A stretch of DNA of 64,000 nt from Bacteroidota bacterium. Lineage in GTDB: Bacteria; Bacteroidota; Bacteroidia; Chitinophagales; Saprospiraceae. Of this stretch, positions 18,098-31,000 are shown piece by piece; position 1 is the first letter of the stretch; each line of letters starts with the position of its first letter. A program made the position numbers and the translations under genes. Under the pieces are notes generated by a model. The model made no database searches and was not told where the DNA came from. It worked only from the letters and a program-made list of their open reading frames with translations. Location: assembly GCA_963169325.1 (NCBI GenBank), contig CAUJEY010000153.1, positions 1 to 64,000 on the forward strand. Reading direction: 5' to 3'.

Positions 18098-18238
18098 AGG
18101 GTTTGAGGTTTTGAGGGTTTCTGGTTTGAGGGTTTCTGGTTTGAGGGTTTCTGGTTTGTGGGTTTGAAGGTTACTGGTTGACCGAGCGAGTGGAACCAGT
18201 AACCTTCAAACCAGAAACCCTCAAACCAGAAACCTTCT
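18098..18238. repeat. Inverted repeat of the GGTTTGAGGGTTTCT word family
   Basis: The left half repeats GGTTTGAGGGTTTCT three times (about 18109-18160). The right half (18194-18234) is the inverse of the left arm that ends at 18179, with one small insertion. It fills the whole gap between the convergent lipid kinase and pterin dehydratase stops. Related copies occur at 38672-38712, 49752-49787, 50061-50082, 50188-50230 and 59287-59330. Confidence 0.85.
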
Positions 18239-18481
18239 TCAAGCATATTTCCGGTACACCGCATCTATAGCCTTCGCCAATTTATGATCTTTATCGGTCA
18301 CCACGTTTCCGGCATCGTGGGTAGTCAGTTGTATTTCCACGGTGTTCCACACATTAGTCCAGGTGGGGTGGTGATTTTGCTTTTCAGCCTGAAAGGCCAC
18401 TTCCGTCATGAATGCAAAGGCTTCGGCGAAGTCTTTGAACTTAAAGGTTGCTTGCAAGCGGTTTTTTTCTTCGTGCCACAT
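18239..18481 (-). CDS. 4a-hydroxytetrahydrobiopterin dehydratase (PCD/DCoH), 80 aa
   Basis: Dehydrates pterin-4a-carbinolamine, recycling the cofactor of aromatic amino-acid hydroxylases. The short sequence carries the family signature: F..A..F...VA..AE, then the catalytic histidine segment [18 protein letters not shown], then [17 protein letters not shown]. The length is near the usual 95-110 aa but lacks some N-terminal residues. No hydroxylase is nearby. The start at 18481 gives [10 protein letters not shown], a plausible first strand. Confidence 0.9.
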   Translation of the reverse strand: MWHEEKNRLQATFKFKDFAEAFAFMTEVAFQAEKQNHHPTWTNVWNTVEIQLTTHDAGNVVTDKDHKLAKAIDAVYRKYA

Positions 18482-18738
18482 TATACGTCGAGTGAGAAGG
18501 TGAGAAAAGTAAATGAATGTGGGGCAAAAAAGTTCAGCGGAAACTTTTACCGTATCGTATTATCATCCGTTTCAAACCGAAATTTTACCCCTGAAAACAG
18601 GATGTATCGGAGGTCAAGACATGCCATGACAAATACAACAATATAAATTGCTGATTTTCAATATTTTAAAACAAATTTCTTTCTTGTTTTTTTACCAAAA
18701 AACTATGTTTTTTCCTTCTTTTACCGGGTAAATTGTCG

Positions 18739-20745
<2,007 letters not shown>

Positions 20746-20788
20746 CAACGCTTTATACGTTACCACTTTAGGATAGTTTTTAAACCAC

Positions 20789-20848
20789 AAAGTTCATATA
20801 GTACACATTAGCGTAGCATATCAGGCTAATGTGTACTATATGAACTTT
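20789..20848. repeat. Perfect 24-bp inverted repeat after gyrB
   Basis: Arms at 20789-20812 and 20825-20848 with a 12-nt loop, containing the word ACACATTAG that also builds the repeat behind recQ. Located between the convergent gyrB and TPR-protein genes; probably a bidirectional terminator. Confidence 0.85.
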
Positions 20849-20909
20849 ATGTTTTAAAAAACGTATTAAAGAACGGGTGGATCAAATCGTATAATTAGTC
20901 CAATTGTTT

Positions 20910-21497
20910 TCAATTTAGTTTGGCGTTGACTTTTGCATATTCCTCCTGAATCGTCGTCAAAAATTGATCGAACGAATCCCCCGCGTAACCCAGTTTTTTG
21001 GCCTCCTCAAAATATTGCCTGGCCAATTCGGTTTGACCCTCTCCGATGGCGGAAACAGCCAGGTTGAAAAACGGTTTTGGATATTTGGGATCAAGCGCAA
21101 TGGCTTTTTCCAAACAATTTTTGGCCTCCGCCAACCGGCCTTGCCGGATGTAAATAGCGCCGAGGTTGTTCCAGGCCATCGCCTCGAGATCAAAAGTGTA
21201 GACGCCAAAACTCCACCAGACTAGGCGTTTAATCCAGGGCCGGCGTTCTGTACGTTCAAGAAAAGTATGGAACAGGCGTTCCGCTTCGTCCAGTTTTTGT
21301 TGCTTAAAAGCATACAAGCCCTGGTAAAAATGCCGGAGTGGGTAGTTGATGAGCCTGCCAAGCAAAAACAATCCGAGCGCAATACCGAATAGAGCCACGT
21401 TTGAAATTTTGCCGCTGAAGAAAAGTCCGATCAGCAGGGCAAAAATGGTCAGGAGCAAGGCGGGGTATAGCAGTTTTCGTAGGAGGGTGCGGTTCAT
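20910..21497 (-). CDS. Membrane-anchored TPR protein, 195 aa
   Basis: Two N-terminal membrane helices (about residues 10-29 and 33-53) followed by a cytosolic or periplasmic helical part with tetratricopeptide repeats: AFKQQKLDEAERLFHTFLE, NNLGAIYIRQGRLAEAKNCLEKAIALDPKYP (written here in two parts of one TPR) and NLAVSAIGEGQTELARQYF. TPRs mediate protein contacts. No partner is evident from the neighbours. Convergent with gyrB. Confidence 0.8.
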   Translation of the reverse strand: MNRTLLRKLLYPALLLTIFALLIGLFFSGKISNVALFGIALGLFLLGRLINYPLRHFYQGLYAFKQQKLDEAERLFHTFLERTERRPWIKRLVWWSFGVYTFDLEAMAWNNLGAIYIRQGRLAEAKNCLEKAIALDPKYPKPFFNLAVSAIGEGQTELARQYFEEAKKLGYAGDSFDQFLTTIQEEYAKVNAKLN

Positions 21498-21583
21498 GAG
21501 AATAATCAGTTTTATGTGCGGTTAAATTTTCTCTCCCTTAATCAATGAGTGACATTACGCACCTCGAAATGTCAGGACGATCA

Positions 21584-21970
21584 CTACACCTCCGCCTTCC
21601 GTATAGCCTTAGCGCTTTTTTTGCTTTTTTTACTTTCTCCGTTAGCCGGGGTTATTGCTTTCGGCGCCTTTTGTGCCGCCTTTTTCAGTGCCTTTTTAGC
21701 GGTTTTTAACTCAACTTTGGCGAGTTTTAGTTCGAGTCGTTTGATTTTGTAGGTAAACCGGGCAATTTTCATGGCAGCGGCTAGTGGAAAAGAAGCCGTT
21801 TTGTCGGCACCTTCTTCGTGGCACTTCAGATAAGCGTCCGATTTTTTCTCATAGTTGGCGTACGCCCGATCGGCGGCCTTTTTGGCTTTTTCTGTATTCT
21901 GGGTCAGTTTTTGAAGTTCGGTGGGTTGGTTCGGTTTGGTTTTTTCAGACTTTTTCGTGGTACGATTCAT
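21584..21970 (-). CDS. Lysine-rich basic helical protein, 128 aa
   Basis: Family not recognised. Very rich in Lys and Ala with few aromatic residues. The middle (KAKKAADRAYANYEKKSDAY; KIKRLELKLAKVELKTAKKA) is predicted to be long helices or a coiled coil, and the C-terminus is a K/S/A tail reminiscent of histone-H1-like proteins. No signal peptide. A -7 box lies 36 bp upstream of the start, which supports expression. DNA or RNA binding is plausible but unproven. Confidence 0.65.
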   Translation of the reverse strand: MNRTTKKSEKTKPNQPTELQKLTQNTEKAKKAADRAYANYEKKSDAYLKCHEEGADKTASFPLAAAMKIARFTYKIKRLELKLAKVELKTAKKALKKAAQKAPKAITPANGESKKSKKSAKAIRKAEV

Positions 21971-22005
21971 AGTATAAATTAAAGAAGGGTTGAAAAAATA
22001 AAGCG

Positions 22006-22013
22006 CAAAGTTA
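22006..22013 (-). promoter_or_regulatory. -7 box for the lysine-rich protein gene
   Basis: TAACTTTG on the minus strand, an exact TAnnTTTG match giving a leader of about 32 nt. Confidence 0.45.
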
Positions 22014-22210
22014 CCAGAATTAACATTGGCTTAATATTAAGTTTGTAAATGCGCGGCAAACTTAACATTGGACCGCTTCTATAATTAACCCCAACTTAAT
22101 CCGATTTTCCCAAGCCGCAGCTACAGGCCACACTACCTTTCGGCCTGTTAAGGAACAAGTAATTATTCACCCGTTCCTAAAAAAGGAAAGAAACCGCCAC
22201 ATCATCTTCC

Positions 22211-24961
22211 ATGAAGTTACACCTGCTGCTTCCTGCCCTGTTCCTGGCCATTGCCGCCTGCCAATCTACCCATCCAACCCAAACAACCTGGCTCATACAG
22301 CCGCCTGCCGGCGAGCAATACTGCCGCATTGATCCAGCCGGCGCCACTATTATTCCCAACGGACGCATTGTTCAACCCATGGGCCGCACAGTACGTATCG
22401 CCCCGCACCCGTTCGGTTTGGCGCTTTCTCCCGACGGCTCAGTGGCAGTGACGGCTAATTCCGGAAACCGGCCTTTTTCCATTACTATTCTGGAAAATCC
22501 GGCTTCGGGCAATCCCCGGGTGCGGCAGGTCCCCGAAGGCGTGATGAACGACAAAAACCTGCTCGAAGACGTGTTCATGGGCCTGGCCGTCACACCCGAC
22601 AACCGAAGCGTATGGGTGGCCGGTGGACAATCGAATAAACTCTTCCGCTTCGACCTGAAAACGGGCGCTAAACTCGACTCCATTCTTTGCGCCACGGCAG
22701 ATAATCCCGATGGTTACCTCGGCGACCTCGCCCTCACACGCGACGGGAATACCCTGTACGCCTGCGACCAGAGCAATTTCCGCCTCGTGGTGGCCGATAC
22801 CCGCACCCGCAAGGTGACGCACTACGTCCCGGTAGGCCGGTACCCCTTCGGCGTCACACTGTCGCCCGACGAAAAGACCGCGTACGTGGCCAATGTGGGC
22901 ATGTTTGAATACGCCCCCCTTAAAAATAGCACGACAAACGATCCGAAAGCGGCCGGCGCCGATTTTGCTACCTCGGCCTACGGCTCTAAAGAAATGCGCG
23001 AAGGGTATAAAACCGGACAAACGGAAGTGCCCGGGCTGGGCGACCCCAATGCCCCGGAATCGTTCTCCGTGTGGGCGATAGACGTATCCGGCGCAACGCC
23101 AAAAGTGACGCACAAGATCAAAACCGGCTTCCTCGTCGGCGAAAAAATAGAAGGTATCCCGGCCGTCAGCGGTTCCGGGCCGAATTCCCTCGCGGCCACC
23201 GGACAGTATGTGTTTGTGACCAATGGCAACAACGACTGCGTTTCCGTGATCGAGCCCGGACAGGGTAAAGTTTTGAAAAATATATTCCTGAAACCCCTGC
23301 CGCAACTGAGTCGCTTCCGGGGCGTAATCCCGTTCGGTGTGGCATTGTCGCCGGATAAAAAGCGGCTCTACGTGGCCGAATCGGGCCTGAATGCCGTGGC
23401 GGTGATCGACGTGCCGACACTCTCGGTCGTCGGGCATTTGCCGGCAGGCTGGTTTCCGTCGAAAGTGGCCGTGTCGCCCGACGGCAAACAGATCATCGTG
23501 GCCAACGCCAAAGGTTATGGCAGCGGCCCCAACGGCGGTTATACTTTTAAAGAAGGTGCGGAAGGCAGTTATGTCGGTCACCTGATGCATGGTTCGGTGA
23601 CCGTGCTGGATATTCCGCTGGATGCCGATTTGCCCAAATACACGCAGCAGGTATTGGACAACAATTTTAAAATAACGCCTGCCAACGACCCGGTGCTGGC
23701 GGCGCGCAAAGACAACCCCGTGCCGCTTTTTCCGGGAGAAAAGAAAAGCCCGGTCAAACATATCGTGTTCATTTCCAAAGAAAACCGCACGTACGACGAG
23801 GTGTTCGGCCAGTTGAAAAACGGCAAGGGCGACCCCGCCATCGCGCGGTACGGATACAACCGCACTTTCTCCAACAAAGCAAAAACCACCACGGTGGAAG
23901 GCGCGACCATCATGCCCAACCACCTCGCGCTGGCGCAACGTTTCGGCACGGCCGACAACTTTTATGTGGATTCCGATCACTCCGCCGACGGCCATCGCTG
24001 GCTGGTAAACACTTACCCCAACCAATGGGTGGAAACCAACGTACCGGCCGGCTATGGCGGTACCCGCGACGTGAAAACCAGCAGCAAAGAGCCGGGCAAA
24101 TATGCCTGGACCGGCTCCGCAGGCGCTATTTTTCCGGAAGATTACAACGAAGCCGGCTCCATGTGGGAGCACCTGGAGCGCAACGGCGTGTCGTTTTACA
24201 ACTGGGGCTTCGGCACCGAAATGGCGTCCAATTTTTCGGATTCCACGATGAAATATTACGGACAAAAGGTGCTGGTCAATTACCCCGTCCCTGCGCCCTT
24301 GTTCGTCAACACTTCGCGCAAATACCCCACCTACAACATGGCCATCCCAGACCAGTTTCGCGCGGATATGTTCATCGATGAATTCAAGGAAAAATGGCTG
24401 AGCGGTGGCGAAAAAATGCCGCAAATGCTCACTATCCTGTTGCCCAACGACCACGGCGCCGGCGAGCGCCCGGAAGCCGGCTACCCCTTCCGGGAGAGTT
24501 ACATGGCCGACAACGACCTGGCACTGGGCCGCATCGTGGAGTTTTTATCCCAAACGCCGTATTGGAAAGAAATGGCCATCGTGGTCACCGAAGACGACGC
24601 GCAGGACGGCCGCGATCACGTGGACGCACACCGCAGCCTCCTGCAGGTGTACTCGCCCTATGCCAGGCGCAACCACGTGTCGCACACGCACTACAGTTTC
24701 GGCAGTATTTTCAAAACCTTCTGGAACATCCTCGGTACGCCCTACCTCAACCAATACGATGCGGCGGCGGCAGACCTGAGCGATTTTTTTACGAATCAAC
24801 CTGATTTTACGCCTTACAAAGCCTTGCCGGCAGATGCGCGAGTGCTCAATCCGCAAAAACTGCTCACGCCGTTTGATGAAAAATTCGACTGGAAAAGTAT
24901 GTTGGAGTCGCCGGAGCTGGATAATGTAGAAGATTTTATTCGGGAGAAGGGCGGGAATTGA
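22211..24961 (+). CDS. YncE-type beta-propeller / phosphoesterase (alkaline-phosphatase superfamily) lipoprotein, 916 aa
   Basis: A bifunctional exported protein. Lipobox LAIAAC at about residues 12-17. Residues about 35-480 are repeated propeller blades (PFGLALSPDGSVAVTAN, PFGVTLSPDEKTAYVAN, PFGVALSPDKKRLYVAE, PSKVAVSPDGKQIIVANAKG). From about residue 515 a phosphoesterase domain begins (HIVFISKENRTYDEVFGQ, with Glu-Asn metal-site residues), continuing NFYVDSDHSADGHRW, LPNDHGAG and VVTEDDAQDGRDHVDAHRS, as in acid phosphatase/phospholipase C-like enzymes. It probably hydrolyses a phosphate ester outside the inner membrane. No neighbour is close enough to form an operon. Confidence 0.88.
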   Translation: MKLHLLLPALFLAIAACQSTHPTQTTWLIQPPAGEQYCRIDPAGATIIPNGRIVQPMGRTVRIAPHPFGLALSPDGSVAVTANSGNRPFSITILENPASGNPRVRQVPEGVMNDKNLLEDVFMGLAVTPDNRSVWVAGGQSNKLFRFDLKTGAKLDSILCATADNPDGYLGDLALTRDGNTLYACDQSNFRLVVADTRTRKVTHYVPVGRYPFGVTLSPDEKTAYVANVGMFEYAPLKNSTTNDPKAAGADFATSAYGSKEMREGYKTGQTEVPGLGDPNAPESFSVWAIDVSGATPKVTHKIKTGFLVGEKIEGIPAVSGSGPNSLAATGQYVFVTNGNNDCVSVIEPGQGKVLKNIFLKPLPQLSRFRGVIPFGVALSPDKKRLYVAESGLNAVAVIDVPTLSVVGHLPAGWFPSKVAVSPDGKQIIVANAKGYGSGPNGGYTFKEGAEGSYVGHLMHGSVTVLDIPLDADLPKYTQQVLDNNFKITPANDPVLAARKDNPVPLFPGEKKSPVKHIVFISKENRTYDEVFGQLKNGKGDPAIARYGYNRTFSNKAKTTTVEGATIMPNHLALAQRFGTADNFYVDSDHSADGHRWLVNTYPNQWVETNVPAGYGGTRDVKTSSKEPGKYAWTGSAGAIFPEDYNEAGSMWEHLERNGVSFYNWGFGTEMASNFSDSTMKYYGQKVLVNYPVPAPLFVNTSRKYPTYNMAIPDQFRADMFIDEFKEKWLSGGEKMPQMLTILLPNDHGAGERPEAGYPFRESYMADNDLALGRIVEFLSQTPYWKEMAIVVTEDDAQDGRDHVDAHRSLLQVYSPYARRNHVSHTHYSFGSIFKTFWNILGTPYLNQYDAAAADLSDFFTNQPDFTPYKALPADARVLNPQKLLTPFDEKFDWKSMLESPELDNVEDFIREKGGN

Positions 24962-25063
24962 TCTGCCGTACATCCTTCATATTTATTTAATCTGCCGTTC
25001 ATTCTGGCGTAACACAGCCCTTCGACTTTCGCGGATTCTTAATTTTTAAAAAAGAAGGAATCT

Positions 25064-28000
25064 ATGAAAGTACGGCTACCCGGTTTTATTTCCTGTTTTA
25101 TGATTTGGCTGGCATGCACAGCCCAGATAAACGGGCAAACGCTCGTCCATTATTGGAATTTCAACAATTCCGCCGATGAAGCGGCCTTGCTGACGCCGAG
25201 CGCCAGTTTGGTTGGCGGAGCGGCCATCGTGCATATCCCCGGCGGTATCAGCGCCATACAGGCGACGAGCAATACGGGGCAAGGTTTCGATGTGACCAAC
25301 CCCAACGCCCGCAACGGCGATGTAGCCGGCACACACCTGCGTCTCAACGACCCCATCGGCGCAACGCTGGTTTTTTCACTGCCGACTACCGGCTATCAGC
25401 AGGTTGTGGTAAAATACGCTACCCGTCGCTCCGGTTCCGGCGCCGCTGCGCAAAAAATTGAATACGCGACGGACGGCGTCAACTTCGACAGCCTCACGAC
25501 GCTGGAGCCGGCTAACGGTGATCCGACCCAACAGACGCTGGATTTTAGCGGTATCACCGCCGCAAACGACAACCCAAATTTCCAAATCCGCATCACCTTT
25601 TCCCAGGGCAGCGGCGGCACGGTGGGTAATAACCGTTTCGATAATTTCACCCTCGACGCTGCGCCGCTTGGCGCCGATCTCATCCCGCCTACCGTCAGTT
25701 TTCAACCCTTAAGCGGCGCCGTGGACGTTCCGGTAAACGTGAAACCTACCCTTACGTTCAGCGAATCCATACGCCTGGTATCCGACGATTCCATCACCAA
25801 TTCGGACATCCCGGCTTTCATCGAACTGCGCCTCGATGACGCCTCGGGCGCCCTCGTACCATTTAGCGGCATTATTGAAAATAAAGTTATTACGATCACC
25901 CCAGATGCACCGTTAGCCAACGCCCAAACGTATTACTTAGCCTTGAAAGCGGATGCTGTGGAAGACCTGGCCGGAAATGGCATCTCCACCGTGCAATCTG
26001 CTACGTTTACCACCATCGTACCGCAAACGGTTTTTCAACCCGGCGATCTCGTACCGGTAGCCTACCGCATGAATGCCAGCGGCGGACAGGATGAAGTGGC
26101 TTTCCTCACCTTTGTGAATATCCTGCCCGGTACCCAAATCCGGATGACCGATACCAAATACACCGACAACCCGCAACCGCAATGCCCGGGCGGCATCACC
26201 TGGATTTCGCCGGCCCAGATCATTCCGGCCGGGTCGGTATTCGTCGTGCAAAACGATGCCGGCGCGGCCAGCACCGGCACGGTCACCGGCGCTACTTTCG
26301 GATTGAGTTCCGGCGGCGATCAGGTAATCGTATATACCGGAACACCCGATGTGCCGGCATATATCACCGCACTCAGTTCCAATGCCTGGGTAACGGGCGC
26401 GCAAACGACTTGCAGCGGCAGTTTTTCCAAATTGCCTGCTACGCTGCAAGACAGCGTCTCGGCGATCAGCCTCAGCACTTCCCCCGGCAATACCGCCGGC
26501 AACACGGTGAACGGCTATTATAGCGGTCCCCAAACCGGCAGCACGGCCGAACTCCGGGCAGCTATCCTGAATCCCGGCAACTGGAACGGCATTGGCGGCG
26601 GCACGCCCCCACAAGTTTGGCCGCAGTGGAATTTCCCCGGCCCACCGCAGGTGGTAAAAGCAACGGTCACTTCTGGTACCACGATCCAATTGGTGTTCAA
26701 CAATGATTTGAATGCCGCATCTGCCTCGGATGTTGCCAATTACACCGGCATTGCCGATTTGACTACCGCCACCGTAAGCGCCAATGGAGCGTTGAGAGAC
26801 ACGGTAACCCTGTCCTATTCCACACCTTTTACCCTCGGCAACACCTATACACTCACGGTAGCCGGCGTGTCGGACGCGGAAGGCCGGACGATGCTCGACG
26901 CCTATCAGTTTACCTTTGAATACGTCACCAGGATATCTTTCAACACCCGTTTTACTTCCGTACCGGAAAACGGTGGCGTGGCGACGATAAAACTGACCGT
27001 AGAAAACCCTTCCGCAGGCGCCACGGCAGATCTGGTTTTCAAAACCGGTATTTTCAGTACGGCCACGGGCAGCGATATTCAACTGACCCAACAAACGACC
27101 ACCTTGGATCTGGGCGTGGGCACGGATATCGAAATTCAAATCCCGGCAGTGGACGACCTGGAAGAAGAACAAGACGAATACTTCGTGCTGGCACTCGAAA
27201 ACGCCACCGGTGTGACCGTGCAAGGCAATCCATATTTCACCGTGTATATCCGCGACAACGACCGCAAAGCGCCCGCGGCCACGAAGGCTGTTGAACTCGA
27301 GTTTGTCGGCCGCTATTCCGTGGCCAACCCGACTAATGCGGGGGGGCTGGCCGAAATTGTCGCCTACGATTCGGGCTCGAAACGCCTGTTTACGATCAGC
27401 ACGGGCCTGAAAGCATTTGACATTGTAGACTTTTCCAATCCCGCCGCCCCGGTTCTGGTACAGCAGGTGGATGTTTCGTCGTATGGCGGCGGCATTACCA
27501 GCATTGCCGTGAAAAACGGTGTCGTGGCCGTTTGTGTACCCGGTATCGCCAACGAACAGGAAAACGGCGCCGTGGTATTCTTCGACGTGAACGGCGTTTT
27601 TCAAAATACGGTAACCGTCGGCGCCCTGCCCGATATGATTACGTTCACCCCCGACGGCAAGTTCATTTTGACCGCCGATGAAGGCCAACCCAATGACGCG
27701 TACACCATCGATCCGGAAGGCTCCGTGACGATGATCGATATCAGCGGTGGCATCGCAGCCCTGACACAGGCCGATGTGACGACGGTCGGTTTCTCCCAAT
27801 TCAACAGCCAGGCCGCCGACCTCAAAGCCGCCGGCGTGCGCCTGCTGTTTGCCGCCAGCACCGTAGCGCAAGACTTCGAACCGGAATACGTTTCTGTGGC
27901 GCCTGACGGCAAAAAAGCCTGGGTGACTTTGCAGGAAAACAACGCTATTGCCGAGCTGGATATCGAAAACAAAACCTTCACGGCGGTTTGGCCGCTGGGT

Positions 28001-31000
28001 ACCAAAGATTACAGCGCCTTTGGTAACGGTTTGGACCTGTCCGACCAAAGCGGCATCGTACACATCGCCAACTATCCAGTAAAAGGATTTTACCTGCCGG
28101 ATGCATTGACCAACTATACCGCAGGCGGCGTCACATACCTCGTTTCCGCCAATGAGGGCGACGAAAAAGAACTGACCGGCCTCAACGAACGCTCGACGGT
28201 GTCCGCCATTACGCTCGACTCGGTGGCGTTCCCCAATGCGCAGGTCTTGCGGGAAAACCACAACATGGGCCGTTTCCGTATTTCCAACCTGCAGGGCGAC
28301 ACCGACGGCGACGGCGATTTTGACGAACTGTATTGCGTAGGCGCCCGCTCGTTTTCTATCTGGAATGCGAGCACCGGCGCCCTGGTGTATGATAGCGGCG
28401 ACGATTTTGAAAAAATAACGGCGGAAGACCCGTACACGGCGCCGATTTTTAACGCCGACAATGAAGGCAACGGTTTTAAAGGCCGCAGCCGGGCAAAAGG
28501 CCCCGAACCGGAAGGCGTGACCCTGACTGAAATTCGCGGACGCAACTACGCTTTTGTCACGCTGGAACGTATCGGCGGGGTGATGGTGTATGATATCACC
28601 GATCCGAACGATGTACAGTTTGTAGACTATAAAAACTCCCGCGACAACACCCAATACGCCGGCGACAACGGTCCGGAAGGCGTACTTTACATCTCAGCCA
28701 CAGATAGCCCGGACGGCAACGCCTACGTAATCACCGCCAACGAACTGAGCGGCACACTCGCAATTTTTAACCTGAATACGGCGCCGACGGTTACGTTCCT
28801 CGACGACCTGACGGCCTACGACGAAGGTACAGGCGACGTGGAAATAAAAATTGCGGTTGAAAAACGCGGCCCGGCGGGTTCTGTTGAGGTAAAAATTTTG
28901 GATGCTTCAACGGCAACAGCGGGCGACGATTATGTGCTGGCCACTACCACGATCGATATTCCCGCCTTTTCAGCGGATACCTTTTCCATTTCCCTGAACC
29001 TGCCGGACAACAGCAACCTCAGCGGCGGCCGCTACTTAGTTTTGAGCATCGGCGAAAGTACTGATGCCATTCCGGGAAGCATTGCCGAACACGTTGTTTT
29101 GATCAGCGACAACGATGTACAGGCGCCTGTTGCACAGGCTAATCCATTTATCAGTTTAAACCATATTAATAGCTTCCCGGGCAACCCGGCCGGCGGCTCT
29201 GCCGAAATCTCGGCTTATGACCCGGCTTCGAAGCGCCTGTTTGTAACCAATATTAACAATAACACCGTCGACATCGTCGATTTTAAGGACCCGGTCACCA
29301 TCGGATACGTCAGCAGTATCGACATGATCCCTTACGGCGGCGGCGTCAATTCCGTGGCCGTGAAAGACGGCATCGTGGCCGTGGCTGTTCAGGGCAATAC
29401 TTCGACCGATGACGGAAGCGTAGTGTTTTTTAATACCGACGGCACGTTCATCAGCAGTGTCACTGTGGGCAGCCTGCCTGATATGGTGATCTTCACCAAC
29501 GACGGCAACCGGGTACTCACGGCCAATGAAGGCGAACCCAACAGCGACTACTCCATCGACCCCCTGGGTTCCGTCAGCGTTATCGATTTGACGCCGGGCG
29601 TGGCCAACCTCACCAATACCGATGTGACGACCCTCACGTTCGAATCTTTCAACGGTGAAATCGACAACCTCCGCGCCGCCGGCGTGCGTCTTTTCGGCCC
29701 GAATGCCACGGTGGCTTCCGACCTCGAACCGGAATACATCTGCGTCAGTCCCGACGATAAAACGGCCCTAGTAACCTTACAAGAAAACAACGCCGTGGCA
29801 GTGATCGACCTGGAGAATCTTAAAATCACGGCCATCAATCCGCTCGGTTACAAAGACCACAGCCAGGTTTCCAACCTGCTCGACGCTTCCGACCGGGGCG
29901 GCAAACTGTTTTTTGCCCCCTGGAACATTAAAGGCGCTTATATGCCCGACGCCATCGAATGTTTCGAAGTAGGCGGCGTCACCTACGCCATTACGGCCAA
30001 CGAGGGTGATGCGCGCGAATACAGCGGCTTCGTGGAAGCCAAACGCCTGGGAAGCCTTACACTCGACTCAATTGCTTTCCCAGATGCGCGTTTTTTGCAA
30101 AAAGACGAACTGCTGGGCCGCCTGAATGTCACCTCTGCCTCCGGCGACACCGACGGCGATGGCGACTTAGACGAAATTTACGCCTTCGGCGGACGTTCGG
30201 TTACTATCTGGAACACCGCCACCGGCCAACCCGTATGGGACAGCGGCAGCGACCTGGAAACCATTACGGCCAACGACCCCGTATGGGGTGGCGTTTTTAA
30301 CGCCAGCAACGGAAGCTCCGCCGCATTCAAAAACCGTAGCGACGACAAAGGCCCGGAACCGGAAGCCGTGACCATTGCCGAAATAGAAGGCCGCATTTTT
30401 GCCTTCGTCGGCCTCGAACGGATCGGCGGCGTAGTGGTGTACGAAGTGACCAACCCGGCTCAACCCGAATTTATCCAGTATGTCAATACCCGCGACCTGG
30501 GCGATCTGGGTCCGGAAGGACTGATTTTTATTCCCAAAGCAGAAAGCCCCAACGGGCGCAACCTGCTGGTGTTGTCCAATGAAATCAGCGGCACCGTCAG
30601 CGTGTTCCAATTAGAACTCGACCGGGCCAACAACGGCGAAATCACGCGGGAAACGTTCGATTACACACCTACTGTGCCGATTACCGATTTCCAGGGTCAA
30701 ACGATCTTTGAAGGCGGCATTTCCGGGTTGCATTACATTCCAGGTACCGACAAGGAGTTTTACGCCGTGGGCGACCGCGGCCCGAACGCAGCAGCCGGCA
30801 GCCATCCGAACGCTACGGGGACTACGCTGTTGTTCCCCAAACCCGACTATGCGCCGAAAGTAACCCGATTCAAAGCCGAAAACGGCGTTTGGGATATTCA
30901 AAGCATCGAACCGCTTCGCCGTCCGGGAGGCGCCACCGTCAGCGGCCTGCCCTTGCCGGCCGGCGCCGGTACCACGGGCGAAACCGCCTGGGCCGACACG

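Noticed and set aside
22439-24454. 671-codon minus-strand ORF antisense to the phosphoesterase gene
   Set aside because: Shadow of a strongly supported gene and without recognisable domains.
25937-28654. 905-codon minus-strand ORF antisense to the giant T9SS gene
   Set aside because: Entirely inside a well-supported coding frame; no family motif; long antisense ORFs are expected in such codon usage.
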